Shown: positions 28,360 to 37,065, numbered from the stretch's first letter. The stretch is DNA of 64,000 nt from Cryptosporangium aurantiacum (GCF_900143005.1 NZ_FRCS01000001.1:1302001-1366000), one strand, 5' to 3'. Notes: generated by a model from the letters alone, not told the origin. Numbers and translations are program-made.

Positions 28360-29161
28360 GGCGATTGCAGGCTCCGAGCACACGAAAATCAGCCAATTGC
28401 GTATGGCGGAGCAGGTCGCCGCGGCCCTGCGTAACCGGATCCTCGCTGGTGGAATTGTCGACGGCACCTCACTGCCGAAACAGGACGAACTCGTCGCCGA
28501 GTTCGGGGTGAGCTACCCGTCGGTGCGCGAGGCCCTGCGCATCCTGGAGACCGAAGGGTTCATCACCGTGCGGCGCGGCAACCGCGGCGGCGCGGTGGTG
28601 CACGCGCCGGACATCGGCACCGCGGGTTACGCGCTCGGCCTGACGCTGCAGGCGATGCAGGTGAAGGCCACCGACCTCGGTGACGCGCTGGCCGTGCTCG
28701 AACCGCTCTGCGCGAGCCGCCTGGCACAGCGTGCGGACCGGCACCGGTTCGTCGTCCCGCGGCTCCGCGAGCTGCTGGATGCCAGCGAGCGCTGCATCGA
28801 CGACGGTGCGGTGTTCACGACCGCGTCGCGCGAGTTCCACGACGCGCTGGTCGGCTTCGAGACCAACGCCACGCTGCGCGTCGTCGTCAAGAGCCTGACG
28901 TCGTTGTGGTCGGTGCAGGAAGAGGCCTGGGCCGAGGCGCAGGCCTCGCGGGGCGCCTACCCCTCGCACTCCGACTGCGCCGCCGCGCATCGCGCCCACG
29001 CGCGCCTGGTGCAGGCGATCGAGGACGGCGACGCGGACGAGGCCGCCCGGATCGCCCAGGAGCACCTGAGCGCGACCCAGCACTGGGTCGGCCGGTCGCT
29101 GAAGGGCGGCGTCATCGACGCGGCGTCCGAGCGGAGCCGGAAGCGGTTCCGGCGCGGCTGA
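28358..29161 (+). CDS. GntR/FadR-family transcriptional regulator
   Basis: A 267-residue regulator. The winged helix-turn-helix occupies about residues 12-85: QVAAALRNRILAGGIVDGTSLPKQDELVAEFGVSYPSVREALRILETEGFITVRRGNRGGAVV. A C-terminal FCD-type helical domain follows (LAVLEPLCASRLA, ASREFHDALVGFETN, AAHRAHARLVQAIEDGDADEAARIAQEHL), in which His residues often bind a metal and a carboxylate or CoA ligand. No ribosome binding site precedes ATG 28358 and the promoter seems leaderless. Its position among operons sharing the 16-bp motif, and the related motif at its own start, make it the likely regulator of the island. Confidence 0.92.
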   Translation: MAIAGSEHTKISQLRMAEQVAAALRNRILAGGIVDGTSLPKQDELVAEFGVSYPSVREALRILETEGFITVRRGNRGGAVVHAPDIGTAGYALGLTLQAMQVKATDLGDALAVLEPLCASRLAQRADRHRFVVPRLRELLDASERCIDDGAVFTTASREFHDALVGFETNATLRVVVKSLTSLWSVQEEAWAEAQASRGAYPSHSDCAAAHRAHARLVQAIEDGDADEAARIAQEHLSATQHWVGRSLKGGVIDAASERSRKRFRRG

Positions 29162-29167
29162 CGCGCC

Positions 29168-29183
29168 TATCCTTGTAAGGATT
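29168..29183. promoter_or_regulatory. Operator-like motif, site D
   Basis: TATCCTTGTAAGGATT contains ATCCTT-GT-AAGGAT, a perfect inverted repeat apart from its two central bases and the cleanest palindrome of the set. It lies between the GntR stop (29161) and the SDR start (29230). The conserved GTGATATCAAG context is absent here; a second TCCTTAGGA palindrome follows at 29191-29199. Confidence 0.55.
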
Positions 29184-29229
29184 GAGAGTTTTCCTTAGGA
29201 TCGGCCTTCACCGACCGAGGGAGACCGGC

Positions 29230-30006
29230 GTGGCCCTGGACCGCGAGGTCGCGGCACGAATGCTCGATTTGGACGGCCGGGTCGCGATCGTGACCGGTGC
29301 CTCCTCCGGCCTCGGTGCCGCGGTGGCCGAGGCGATGGCGTCGCTCGGCGCCCGGGTCGCCGTGGTAGCCCGCCGGCGTGATCGGCTCGACGAGCTGGCG
29401 TCGCGTCTCAAGGGGCTGGCCGTCGAGTGCGACCTGTCCGATCCGGAGCGGGTGGGCTCGGTCGTGCCCGCGGTCGTCGACGGGCTCGGGCCGCCCGAGA
29501 TCCTGGTCAACGCCGCCGGGAGCATGTTCACCGAGGAGCGCGCCGAGTCCGAGCCGCTCGAGGCCGCCCGCCGGACGCTCGACCTCAACCTGCTGGCGCC
29601 GCTCCTGCTCGCGCAGGGAGTCTTCCCGCACATGCGTGAGCTGGGGCGCGGCGTGATCGTCAACATCTCGTCGATCAGTGGCCGGGTCGGCATCCCCGGG
29701 ATCCCGCAGGCGTCCTACGCGGCGAGCAAGGCCGGCCTGTCCGGCCTCACCGCCGAGCTCGCGGTGCAGTGGGCGCGCCACTCGATCCGGGTGAACACGG
29801 TGGCGCCGGGCTTCTTCCGCAGCGAGATCACCGGCCCGCTCTACGACGCCGAGAAGGCGCGCGAGTACCTCCGCCGCAACACGCCGCTGCCGAAGGAGGG
29901 CTCGGTGGACGACATCGTCGGCGCCGTGCTGTGGCTGGTCGGCGACGGCGGGAGTTACGTCACCGGTCAGACCGTGGTCGTCGACGGAGGTTGGACCGCG
30001 CGGTGA
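29230..30006 (+). CDS. SDR-family oxidoreductase
   Basis: A 258-residue SDR. GTG 29230 is preferred, with GAGGGAGA upstream; ATG 29260 is an alternative that keeps the whole Rossmann fold. It has TGASSGLGAAVAEAMASLGARVAVVARR, NAAGSMF, NISSISGR, SYAASK (YxxxK) and APGFFRSEIT, ending YVTGQTVVVDGG. It is transcribed alone between site D and site E. The likely role is reversible oxidation of a hydroxyl group in the same pathway. Confidence 0.88.
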   Translation: MALDREVAARMLDLDGRVAIVTGASSGLGAAVAEAMASLGARVAVVARRRDRLDELASRLKGLAVECDLSDPERVGSVVPAVVDGLGPPEILVNAAGSMFTEERAESEPLEAARRTLDLNLLAPLLLAQGVFPHMRELGRGVIVNISSISGRVGIPGIPQASYAASKAGLSGLTAELAVQWARHSIRVNTVAPGFFRSEITGPLYDAEKAREYLRRNTPLPKEGSVDDIVGAVLWLVGDGGSYVTGQTVVVDGGWTAR

Positions 30007-30020
30007 TCCGCTAAACTCAC

Positions 30021-30036
30021 TATCATTGTAAGGATT
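30021..30036. promoter_or_regulatory. Operator-like motif, site E
   Basis: TATCATTGTAAGGATT followed by GTATTATC, an altered form of the GTGATATC seen at sites A-C. TATTAT at 30038-30043 is a good -10 hexamer. It lies directly before the acyl-CoA dehydrogenase operon. GCTAAACTCAC just upstream (30010-30020) resembles GCTAAACTTAC at the GntR promoter. Confidence 0.55.
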
Positions 30037-30044
30037 GTATTATC

Positions 30045-31202
30045 GTGAACCCCATGGAGTACACGATGGGGGAGCGCGCCACGGCGCTACGCGCCGAGCT
30101 GCGTCGTCTGGTCGCGGAGCACGTTCCCGCCGACTACCTCGGCGCGTTCACCGACGATCCGGCGGATCTCGCGGTCGCCCAGCGGTTCTGTGAGGTGCTC
30201 GCCGACCGCGGCCTGCTCTGCGTCGCGTGGCCGGAGGAGTTCGGCGGCGGCGGCGGGTCACCCTGGGAGCAGACCGTGGTCCGCGAGGAGATGTGGGCCC
30301 ACCACGAACCCCGCGGCGCCCAGTACATGGGCGTCAACTGGGTGGGCCCGACGATCATGCGGCACGGCACCCCGGAACAACAGCGGCAGCACCTGCCCCC
30401 GATCGCGCGCGGCGAGGTGATCTGGTGCCAGGGCTTCAGCGAACCCGAAGCCGGCTCCGACCTCGCGTCGCTGCGCACGGCCGCGCGTCCGGACGGCACC
30501 GGGTGGCGGGTCTCCGGCCAGAAGATCTGGACGTCCTACGCCTCGATGGCGCAGTGGTGTTTCCTGCTCGCCCGCACGTCCAACGGGGCGAAGAAGCAGC
30601 AGGGGCTGACGATCTTCCTCGTCCCGATGAACGCACCGGGCATCGTGGTCCGGCCGATCCGCAGCATGCTCGGCCCGCACCACCTCAACGAGGTGTTCTT
30701 CGACGACGTCCGGGTGGGCCCCGCCGACGTGCTCGGAACCGAGGGTGACGGCTGGCGGGTGGTCCAGGAGGTGCTGGCGTTCGAGCGGGTCGGGATCGCG
30801 CGGTACGCCCGGTGCGAGCGCCTGCTGCAGGCCGCTCCCGACGTCCTCGGCGACCAGTGGGACGATCTGCCGCCCGAGCTGCGGGCCCGCTGGACGCGGA
30901 TGCTGGTCCACTGCCGACGGGCCCGCCTGCTCGCCTACCGGGTCGTCGCGCTGCAGAGCGACGGCCGGGTGACCCCCGGCGACGCCGCGGCCTACCGCAT
31001 CGCGGTCACCAAGCTCGACCAGGACAGCGCGGAGGTACTGATGGAGATCGTGGGTGCGGCGGCGCTGACCGGACCGGACGGGCTCCGGTACCGGCGCCAG
31101 GTGGAGGACCACTGGCGCTACGCCCAAGCCTCCACGGTGGCGTCCGGCAGCATCGAGGTGCAGCGCGTCCTGCTCTCCCGCGCGTTGCTGGCGGCGTCGT
31201 GA
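30045..31202 (+). CDS. Acyl-CoA dehydrogenase (full-length partner of a FadE-type pair)
   Basis: A 385-residue acyl-CoA dehydrogenase. GTG 30045 opens the frame, but ATG 30054 may be the real start since TATTAT at 30038 would place the transcription start near 30050. Motifs include EEFGGGGGSPWEQTVVREEMWAH, QGFSEPEAGSDLASLRT, GQKIWTSYASMAQW, DDVRVGPADVLG and the end SGSIEVQRVLLSRALL. The gene overlaps the next, shorter dehydrogenase-like gene by 4 bp. Such pairs form alpha2beta2 enzymes acting on steroid or branched CoA esters in actinobacteria, which is my inference here. Confidence 0.9.
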   Translation: MNPMEYTMGERATALRAELRRLVAEHVPADYLGAFTDDPADLAVAQRFCEVLADRGLLCVAWPEEFGGGGGSPWEQTVVREEMWAHHEPRGAQYMGVNWVGPTIMRHGTPEQQRQHLPPIARGEVIWCQGFSEPEAGSDLASLRTAARPDGTGWRVSGQKIWTSYASMAQWCFLLARTSNGAKKQQGLTIFLVPMNAPGIVVRPIRSMLGPHHLNEVFFDDVRVGPADVLGTEGDGWRVVQEVLAFERVGIARYARCERLLQAAPDVLGDQWDDLPPELRARWTRMLVHCRRARLLAYRVVALQSDGRVTPGDAAAYRIAVTKLDQDSAEVLMEIVGAAALTGPDGLRYRRQVEDHWRYAQASTVASGSIEVQRVLLSRALLAAS

Positions 31203-32164
31203 ACCTCGAGCTGAGCGAGGAAGCGACCGAATACGCCGAGCAGGCGTCGCGGGCGTTCGCCACGGCGGGTGGCGACTCGCTCGTGCAGCGTGCCGAGTAC
31301 GAGCCGGATCGCCGCGGCGGGCTCGTCGAGCCGGTGCTGACCGGTCTCGGAGCCTGGGACCTGGAGGCGCGCAGCAACCCGATCGAGCTGGAAGCCGCGG
31401 CGGCGCTCTGCCGCAGCGCGGGCTACTGGGCGCTGGCCTACCCGGTGGCCGAGCGGCTGGCCCGCCCGGTCGACCTCGCCGTCGACGGCCTGCTCGTCGT
31501 CGCCGGGCCGGTGCCCTCCGCCGCCGTCGCGCACCTGGACCTGCGCTGGGCGGCGGTCACCCTGGACGGAAACCGCAGCAGCGCGCGGGCCACACCGGCG
31601 ACCCGTCCGCCCCGCACGTCGCTGTTCGTCAGCGAGCTGGAGCTCGACCCGATCGACGACGACGGGGCCAAGGACGTCGCGCTCGCGCTGACGCTGCCCG
31701 GCTGGACGCTGCTGGGGATGCTGGACCGCGCGATCGACCTCGCCAGGGCCCACGTCCGCCTCCGGACCCAGTTCGGCAGGCCGCTCTCGGCGTTCCAGGC
31801 GGTCCAGTTCCAGCTCGCCGACGCCGAGGTCGAGCGGATGGGCGTGGAAGCGCTGGCCAAGCACGCACTGTGGAGCGTCCAGACCGAGAGCGAGGACGCG
31901 CTGGCCGACGCGCTCGCACTGCGGATCGCGGCGGCGGAGTCGGCCGAGACCGTGTTCCGCGCCGCGCACCAGCTGCACGGCGCCAGCGGCTTCTGCGACG
32001 AGACGACGCTCTCCTGGCTGTCCCGGTACAGCCAGCCACTGCGTCGTCTGCCGCTGGGGCTGTCGGCGGCGCGCGAGCGGCTGACCCGGCTCGTCGGCCG
32101 GCGCGGGCTGACCGGGCTGTTCGGCGAGCCGCTCGGTGAGCCGCTCGACGTCAGCCCGGTGTGA
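31199..32164 (+). CDS. Degenerate acyl-CoA dehydrogenase-like partner subunit
   Basis: A 321-residue protein starting at GTG 31199. The C-terminal half keeps the acyl-CoA dehydrogenase helical domain (LARAHVRLRTQFGRPLSAFQAVQFQLADAEVERM, HQLHGASGFCDETTLSW), but the N-terminal and beta domains are short and lack the (S/T)EPxAGSD loop. It is some 60 residues shorter than a usual dehydrogenase. In known heteromeric FadE enzymes, one subunit is reduced in this way while FAD sites lie at the interface. It is coupled to 30045-31202 and probably works with it. Confidence 0.82.
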   Translation: MNLELSEEATEYAEQASRAFATAGGDSLVQRAEYEPDRRGGLVEPVLTGLGAWDLEARSNPIELEAAAALCRSAGYWALAYPVAERLARPVDLAVDGLLVVAGPVPSAAVAHLDLRWAAVTLDGNRSSARATPATRPPRTSLFVSELELDPIDDDGAKDVALALTLPGWTLLGMLDRAIDLARAHVRLRTQFGRPLSAFQAVQFQLADAEVERMGVEALAKHALWSVQTESEDALADALALRIAAAESAETVFRAAHQLHGASGFCDETTLSWLSRYSQPLRRLPLGLSAARERLTRLVGRRGLTGLFGEPLGEPLDVSPV

Positions 32165-32178
32165 GAGGGAGACCGACC

Positions 32179-32961
32179 ATGGAGTACGACCTGCCCGCCG
32201 AGCTCAGCGTCGAGGTCGACGGACCGATCCGGACCGTCGTCCTGAACCGCCCGGACGTGTTCAACGCGGTCAACGAGCCCCTGCACTCCGGGCTCGCCGA
32301 CGTCTGGGAGCAGCTCGCCGCGGACCACGACGCGCGGGTGGTGATCCTCACCGGCGCGGGCCGCGCGTTCTGCTCCGGCGGCGACCTGGACTGGATCACG
32401 TCGTTCCTCGACGATCCGGTGGCGCGGGACGCCAGCCTGGTCGCGGGCGCCCGGATCGTCGACGAGATGCTCCGCTTCCCGCTGCCGGTGATCGCCGCGG
32501 TCAACGGACCGGCCGTCGGGCTCGGCTGCACGCTGGCGGTGTTCTCCGACATCGTGCTGCTCTCGGAGACCGCCTACCTGGCCGATCCGCACGTGACGGT
32601 GGGCCTGGTCGCGGGGGACGGTGGTGCGGCGTTCTGGTCACTGCTCACCCCGATCCTGCGCTCCCGGGAGTACCTCTACACCGGCGACCGGATCCCGGCC
32701 GCGACCGCGGTGGAGCTGGGCCTCGCGACCCGAGTGGTCTCCCCGGATGCGGTGCTCACCGAGGCCCGACGTTGCGCGGAACGGCTCGCGGCGCAGTCGC
32801 CGGAGGCCCTGCGCGGCACGAAGCGCCTGCTCAACGGCGTCCTGGCGCGGGCGCTGGGTGACGCGCTGCCGGAGGGGTTCGCCGCCGAGGGGGCGTCGAT
32901 GCGCTCGGTGGAGCACCGGGAACGGCTGCTCGCGCTGCGTCCCCCGGCGGGCCCGGCATGA
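32179..32961 (+). CDS. Enoyl-CoA hydratase/isomerase family protein
   Basis: A 260-residue crotonase-fold protein starting at ATG 32179 with GAGGGAG upstream. It has RTVVLNRPDVFNAVNEPLHSGL, TGAGRAFCSGGDLDWI for the oxyanion hole, AAVNGPAVGLGCTLAVFSDIVL, then VGLVAGDGGAAFWSLL, where an Asp takes the position of a catalytic Glu. It lies between two dehydrogenase pairs and overlaps the next start by 4 bp, so it probably hydrates or isomerises their enoyl-CoA product. Confidence 0.87.
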   Translation: MEYDLPAELSVEVDGPIRTVVLNRPDVFNAVNEPLHSGLADVWEQLAADHDARVVILTGAGRAFCSGGDLDWITSFLDDPVARDASLVAGARIVDEMLRFPLPVIAAVNGPAVGLGCTLAVFSDIVLLSETAYLADPHVTVGLVAGDGGAAFWSLLTPILRSREYLYTGDRIPAATAVELGLATRVVSPDAVLTEARRCAERLAAQSPEALRGTKRLLNGVLARALGDALPEGFAAEGASMRSVEHRERLLALRPPAGPA

Positions 32962-34160
32962 ACTCCTGGCCTTCCGAGCCCGCTGAGTTCCGTGTCGCGG
33001 TGCGGGACTGGTGCCGGACCCACGTGCCACCGGACTGGCGACGAACTCAGACCGGCGTGCCGGAGGCGGAGTACGTCCGGTTCCAGCAGGCCTGGTTCCA
33101 GGAGCTGCGTGCGGCCGGACTCGCGGTTCCGCACTGGCCGGCCGAGTGGGGCGGCGGACTGTCCGCAGCCTCGCAGACCGTGCTCTACCAGGAGCTGGCC
33201 GCCGCCGACGCGCCCCGCCTGGTGCTCGCGTTCGTCGCGATCCACCATGCCGCGTCCACGCTGCTGATCGCCGGCACCGACGCCCAGCGATCGCGACACC
33301 TCCCGGCGATCCTGGACGGCGAGATCTGGGCCCAGGGGTTCTCGGAGCCGGGTGCGGGGTCCGACCTGGCCGCGCTGCGGACGACCGCGCGCCGGTACGG
33401 CGACCGCTACGTCGTCAACGGGCACAAGATCTGGGCGAGCGGTGCCGCGTACGCGGACTGGTGCCTGCTGCTCGTCCGCACCGACCCGGACGCACCGAAA
33501 CGGCGCGGGATCACCTACCTGCTGCTGGACCTGCGCGCGCCCGGCGTCGAGGTGCGTCCGATCCGGCAGGCGACCGGCGAGTCACACTTCGCCGAGATCT
33601 TCCTGGACGACGTCACGGTCCCGGTCGCGAACCGGATCGGGCCGGAGAACGAGGGCTGGCGGGTGGCGCAGGCGACGCTGGGCGCCGAACGCGGGATGAC
33701 GATGCTCGAACTCGCCGAGCGGCTGGGTAACGCGGGCTTCCGGTGGCTGGTCGAGGCGTGCGGCGATCGTCGTGCCGACGGGTCACGTCCGCTCGACGAC
33801 CCGCGGGTGCAGGAACGGCTCGGCGCGTTCGAGACCGAGATCGCGGCGCTCCGCGCGCTGTGCCGGACGCACGTCGAGCGCGCGGGCGACGGGACGGCGG
33901 GTGCGGCCGACGCGTCGGTCGTCAAGCTCGTCTACAGCGAGCTGCTGCAGCGGGTGATGGACTTCGGCGTCGAGATCGCCGGGCCGGCCGCGCACACGGT
34001 GCTGCGCAAGCCGCTCTCCAGCGGGTGGGAGTCCGGCGCCTGGATGCTCGACTTCATCGGCTCGTGGGAGTGGACGATCCCCGGCGGGACGAGCGAGATC
34101 CAGCGCACGATCATCGGCGAGCGCGCGCTCGGCCTGCCTCGCGAGCCGAGTGCCGCATGA
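32958..34160 (+). CDS. Acyl-CoA dehydrogenase (second full-length subunit)
   Basis: A 400-residue dehydrogenase overlapping the preceding hydratase gene by 4 bp. Signatures are QAWFQELRAAGLAVPHWPAEWGGG, AQGFSEPGAGSDLAALRTTARR, VNGHKIWASGAAYADW, DDVTVPVANRIGPENEGW and the end IPGGTSEIQRTIIGERALGLPR. The (S)EPGAGSDLAALRT loop and GGTSEIQ are the standard FAD and CoA contacts. It forms a second large/small pair with the gene at 34157. Confidence 0.92.
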   Translation: MNSWPSEPAEFRVAVRDWCRTHVPPDWRRTQTGVPEAEYVRFQQAWFQELRAAGLAVPHWPAEWGGGLSAASQTVLYQELAAADAPRLVLAFVAIHHAASTLLIAGTDAQRSRHLPAILDGEIWAQGFSEPGAGSDLAALRTTARRYGDRYVVNGHKIWASGAAYADWCLLLVRTDPDAPKRRGITYLLLDLRAPGVEVRPIRQATGESHFAEIFLDDVTVPVANRIGPENEGWRVAQATLGAERGMTMLELAERLGNAGFRWLVEACGDRRADGSRPLDDPRVQERLGAFETEIAALRALCRTHVERAGDGTAGAADASVVKLVYSELLQRVMDFGVEIAGPAAHTVLRKPLSSGWESGAWMLDFIGSWEWTIPGGTSEIQRTIIGERALGLPREPSAA

Positions 34161-35194
34161 GCACCGAGCTTCTCGAACTGCACGATGACTTGCGTGCGGT
34201 GGCGCGCGACCTGCTCGGTGCCCAGCCGTCCGTCGACCGGGGGACGCTGGCCGAGGCGGGCTGGGCGGGCCTGGAGGTGCCGGACGCGCTCGGCGGTGCT
34301 GACGCGACGTTCGCCGAGGTCGCGGTCGTCCTCGAGGAGATGGGCCGCGCGGCGACCCGCAGCGGGTATCTGGGCGCGGTCCTGAGCGTCGGGACGCTCG
34401 GCCTGCTCGCGCCGTCGACCACCCGCGACGAACTGCTCCGCGACGTCGCGCACGGCACCGTGGCGCCGGCCGCCGCGATCCGCGACGCCGGGAACAGTGG
34501 CCTGGCGGACGGCGTCCCGTTCCGGCTGGAGCGGGGGCTCCGGCTGACCGGACGGGCCACGTTCGTCCCCGACGCCGTCGGGGCCGACCGGATCCTGCTG
34601 CTCGCGGAGGATCCCGACGGAGCCGTCGTGGTCGTTGTCCCGGAGCTTTCCGCGGTGCGGATCGTCGAACAACCCGTGCTCGACGAGACCCGGTGTTTCG
34701 GGGTCGTGGAGGCTTCGGACCTCCCGGTCCCGGCCGACGCGGTCGTGCGCTTCGCCGGCGACCCCGCCGTGGCCGTGCGGCGTCTCGTCGACCGGGCGGC
34801 GGCAGCGGTGGCCTGCGACAGCCTCGGGATCAGCGAGGCCGTGCTGGACGCGACCGTGGCCCACGTCCGGACCCGCGAGCAGTTCGGGCGGCCGATCGGG
34901 TCGTTCCAGGCGGTCAAGCACGCGTGCGCCGACCTCTACGTCCGAGCTTCCCTGGCCCGGCTGCTGGTGTCGGACGCGGCGGCGCGCCTGGATGAGGCCG
35001 CGGTGTCCCGGGCCAAGTCCTACGCCTGCGAGGCCGCAGTAGAGGCGGCCGGGACCGCGATGCAGTTGCACGGCGCGATCGGGTACGCGTGGGAGAGCGG
35101 GATTCATGCGTACTTGAAGCGGGCGGCGCTCAACCGCGCGCTGTTCGGATCCCCCGCGGAACACCGCCAGCGCCTCGCCGCCCGCTGGGCCTAG
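34157..35194 (+). CDS. Acyl-CoA dehydrogenase-like partner subunit
   Basis: A 345-residue protein starting at ATG 34157, overlapping the previous stop by 4 bp. The helical C-terminal domain is well kept (ATVAHVRTREQFGRPIGSFQAVKHACADLYVRASLA, AMQLHGAIGYAWESGIHAYLKRA). The middle beta domain is shortened and has no EPxAGSD loop. It is probably the second subunit of the 32958 dehydrogenase. Its TAG overlaps the LacI stop codon on the other strand within the 4-bp palindrome CTAG at 35191-35194. Confidence 0.85.
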   Translation: MSTELLELHDDLRAVARDLLGAQPSVDRGTLAEAGWAGLEVPDALGGADATFAEVAVVLEEMGRAATRSGYLGAVLSVGTLGLLAPSTTRDELLRDVAHGTVAPAAAIRDAGNSGLADGVPFRLERGLRLTGRATFVPDAVGADRILLLAEDPDGAVVVVVPELSAVRIVEQPVLDETRCFGVVEASDLPVPADAVVRFAGDPAVAVRRLVDRAAAAVACDSLGISEAVLDATVAHVRTREQFGRPIGSFQAVKHACADLYVRASLARLLVSDAAARLDEAAVSRAKSYACEAAVEAAGTAMQLHGAIGYAWESGIHAYLKRAALNRALFGSPAEHRQRLAARWA

Positions 35195-36186
35195 GCCGAC
35201 GCGCGGGGGACCAGCGTGATGCCGTCGTGGAGGTCGAACGGCGGGGGAGTGCGGTCGGCGAGCAGGTCGACGAGCGTCCGCGCGAGGATCACGCCGGAAC
35301 TGCGCCCGTCGATCGAGATCGTGGTGAGCGGCGGCTCGGCGTAGCGGGCGATCGACAGCTCGTCGGCGCCCATCACCGCGAGGTCCTCGGGAACCCGGAG
35401 CCCGGCCGCGCGGGCGGCGGCCAGCACCGCGAACGCGACTTCGTCGCCGTGGCACGCGACCGCGGTGATCGGGTGGCGGCCCGAACGCCAGACGCGGACG
35501 ACGTCCGCGGCACCCTCGGACGGCACCACGTACCGCTTGACCGGCGGTAGCCCACGACGCTCCGCGGCGCGCCGCGCCCCCTCGTACCGCCCGGCGGACA
35601 GCGACGCCGAGCGGATGTCGCCCGGCACCGCGAACGCGATCCGGCGGTGGCCACGCCCGGACAGGTAGTCGACCTGCATCTCGCCGAGCAGCTGCATGAC
35701 CTCTTCGAGGTTGGACCCGAACCGGGTCCCGGGCTGCGGCAGCACCAGCGCGGCACCGCTGGCCGTGAACGTGGCGATCTCGGACTCGGTGAACGGCACC
35801 ATGCCGACGACCGCGACCGGCGCGAGCGCGGCCGCGACGTCCTTCGGCGACCGATGCTCCGCGCCGAGCAGGTAGGTCACCAGCGTGAAGCCCTCGGTGG
35901 CCAGTTCGTCCGCCAGGACCTCGAGCATGTCGCCCATCGTCCCGCCCTGCGGCAGGTCGGGGATCGCGAGCAGCACGGTCCGCCCGCGCCCGCGTCGCAG
36001 CGCCTGGGCGGGCCCGTGCGGAACGTAACCGAGCTCCTCGGCGGCCCGGAGCACCTTCGCGCGCGTGGTCTCCGGGATCGACTGACCGGGGGTGTTGTTC
36101 AGGACGAAGCCGACCAGTTGCCGGGAGAAGCCGGAGGCTCGCGCCACGTCCGTACTCGTCACCCGCGGACGACGCGCTGCAGCCAC
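35191..36186 (-). CDS. LacI-family transcriptional regulator
   Basis: A 331-residue regulator starting at GTG 36186 with AGGGAGG upstream. The N-terminal helix-turn-helix reads VTSTDVARASGFSRQLVGFVLNNTPGQSIPETTRAKVLRAAEELGYVP, a clear LacI DNA-binding domain with its hinge. A periplasmic-binding-protein-like effector domain follows (TVLLAIPDLPQGG, GRGHRRIAFAVPGD, AVMGADELSIARYAEPPLTTISID). The last phrase is typical of PurR/LacI proteins. It lies 38 bp downstream of the mycofactocin-type SDR gene. The TAGCACGTGCTA palindromes at 37066 and 37185 are likely operators, since their CpG-centred symmetry suits the family. Confidence 0.92.
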   Translation of the reverse strand: MAAARRPRVTSTDVARASGFSRQLVGFVLNNTPGQSIPETTRAKVLRAAEELGYVPHGPAQALRRGRGRTVLLAIPDLPQGGTMGDMLEVLADELATEGFTLVTYLLGAEHRSPKDVAAALAPVAVVGMVPFTESEIATFTASGAALVLPQPGTRFGSNLEEVMQLLGEMQVDYLSGRGHRRIAFAVPGDIRSASLSAGRYEGARRAAERRGLPPVKRYVVPSEGAADVVRVWRSGRHPITAVACHGDEVAFAVLAAARAAGLRVPEDLAVMGADELSIARYAEPPLTTISIDGRSSGVILARTLVDLLADRTPPPFDLHDGITLVPRASA

Positions 36187-36224
36187 CGGCCTCCCTCCCT
36201 CGTCTTTCGTTCACGCTACAAGGT

Positions 36225-37040
36225 TCAGAACTCCGTGACGCCCGCGTCCGGCGCGATCTCGTGGGCGGTGATGTACTTCGACTCATCGGAGGCGAGGAAC
36301 AGCACGGTGTCGGCCACGTCCTCGGGCTGCGTGATGTCGACCGGCAGCAGGTTGGCGAACATGCCCGCGAGCTTCGGGTACGTCTGGATCGCGGCGCCGA
36401 TCGCGACCTGCATGTCGCCGGTGCCCATCGGCGTCGCGACGCCGGTCGGGTGGACGCTGTTGACCCGGATGTTGTGCTGAGACAGCTCGGCGGCGAACGC
36501 CTTGGCCATGCCGCGGACGGCCCACTTGCTGGTCGTGTAGGGCACCATGAACGGCTGCACCTTCAGGCCTGCGGCGGAGCTGATCAGGATGATCGACCCG
36601 CCCCCGGCCTCGACCAGGTACTTCGCGCCGGACATCACGGTGTTCCAGACGCCGGTGACGTTGGTGTCGATCGTGTCGGAGTAGATCTGCGGCGTGACCT
36701 GGTCCCACGCCCGCGGGACGCAGATGCCCGCGTTGGCGACGATGACGTCGAGCCGGCCGAGTTCGGCGACCCCGGCGTCGACGGCGGCCGTGAGCGCGTC
36801 GAGGTCGCGGACGTCGACCTTCGCCGAGACGATCCGCCGGTCGTGCTTCTCGACCAGCGCGACGGTCTCCGCCAGGTCGTCCGGCGTGGGGGAGTCGTAG
36901 TCGACGCTGGGCAGCGGGCCGGCGATGTCGACCGCGATGATGTCCGCACCCTCCTGTGCGAGCCGGATCGCCTCGGCGCGCCCCTGCCCGCGTGCCGCGC
37001 CGGTGATCAGCGCGACCTTTCCTTCCACCCGTCCAGCCAT
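36225..37040 (-). CDS. Mycofactocin-coupled type SDR (carveol dehydrogenase-like)
   Basis: A 271-residue SDR beginning MAGRVEGKVALITGAARGQGRAEA and continuing with the insert DIIAVDIAGPLPSVDYDSPTPDDLAETVALVEKHDRR. That insert, which covers the cofactor, is characteristic of the mycofactocin-dependent SDR subfamily that holds NAD tightly. Catalytic residues are in LISSAAG and PYTTSK. Such enzymes oxidise alcohols such as carveol. A paralogue is at 43100. It starts 26 bp from the TAGCACGTGCTA palindrome at 37066 and precedes the LacI gene, so it is probably LacI-controlled. Confidence 0.88.
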   Translation of the reverse strand: MAGRVEGKVALITGAARGQGRAEAIRLAQEGADIIAVDIAGPLPSVDYDSPTPDDLAETVALVEKHDRRIVSAKVDVRDLDALTAAVDAGVAELGRLDVIVANAGICVPRAWDQVTPQIYSDTIDTNVTGVWNTVMSGAKYLVEAGGGSIILISSAAGLKVQPFMVPYTTSKWAVRGMAKAFAAELSQHNIRVNSVHPTGVATPMGTGDMQVAIGAAIQTYPKLAGMFANLLPVDITQPEDVADTVLFLASDESKYITAHEIAPDAGVTEF

Positions 37041-37065
37041 GTACGCCTCTGATCTCAGTGTTCGT

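Noticed and set aside
33932-36286. A very long leftward frame running antisense to the acyl-CoA dehydrogenase genes
   Set aside because: It is a high-GC shadow frame rich in Arg, Pro and Gly without motifs, and it covers genes with clear family signatures on the other strand or frame.
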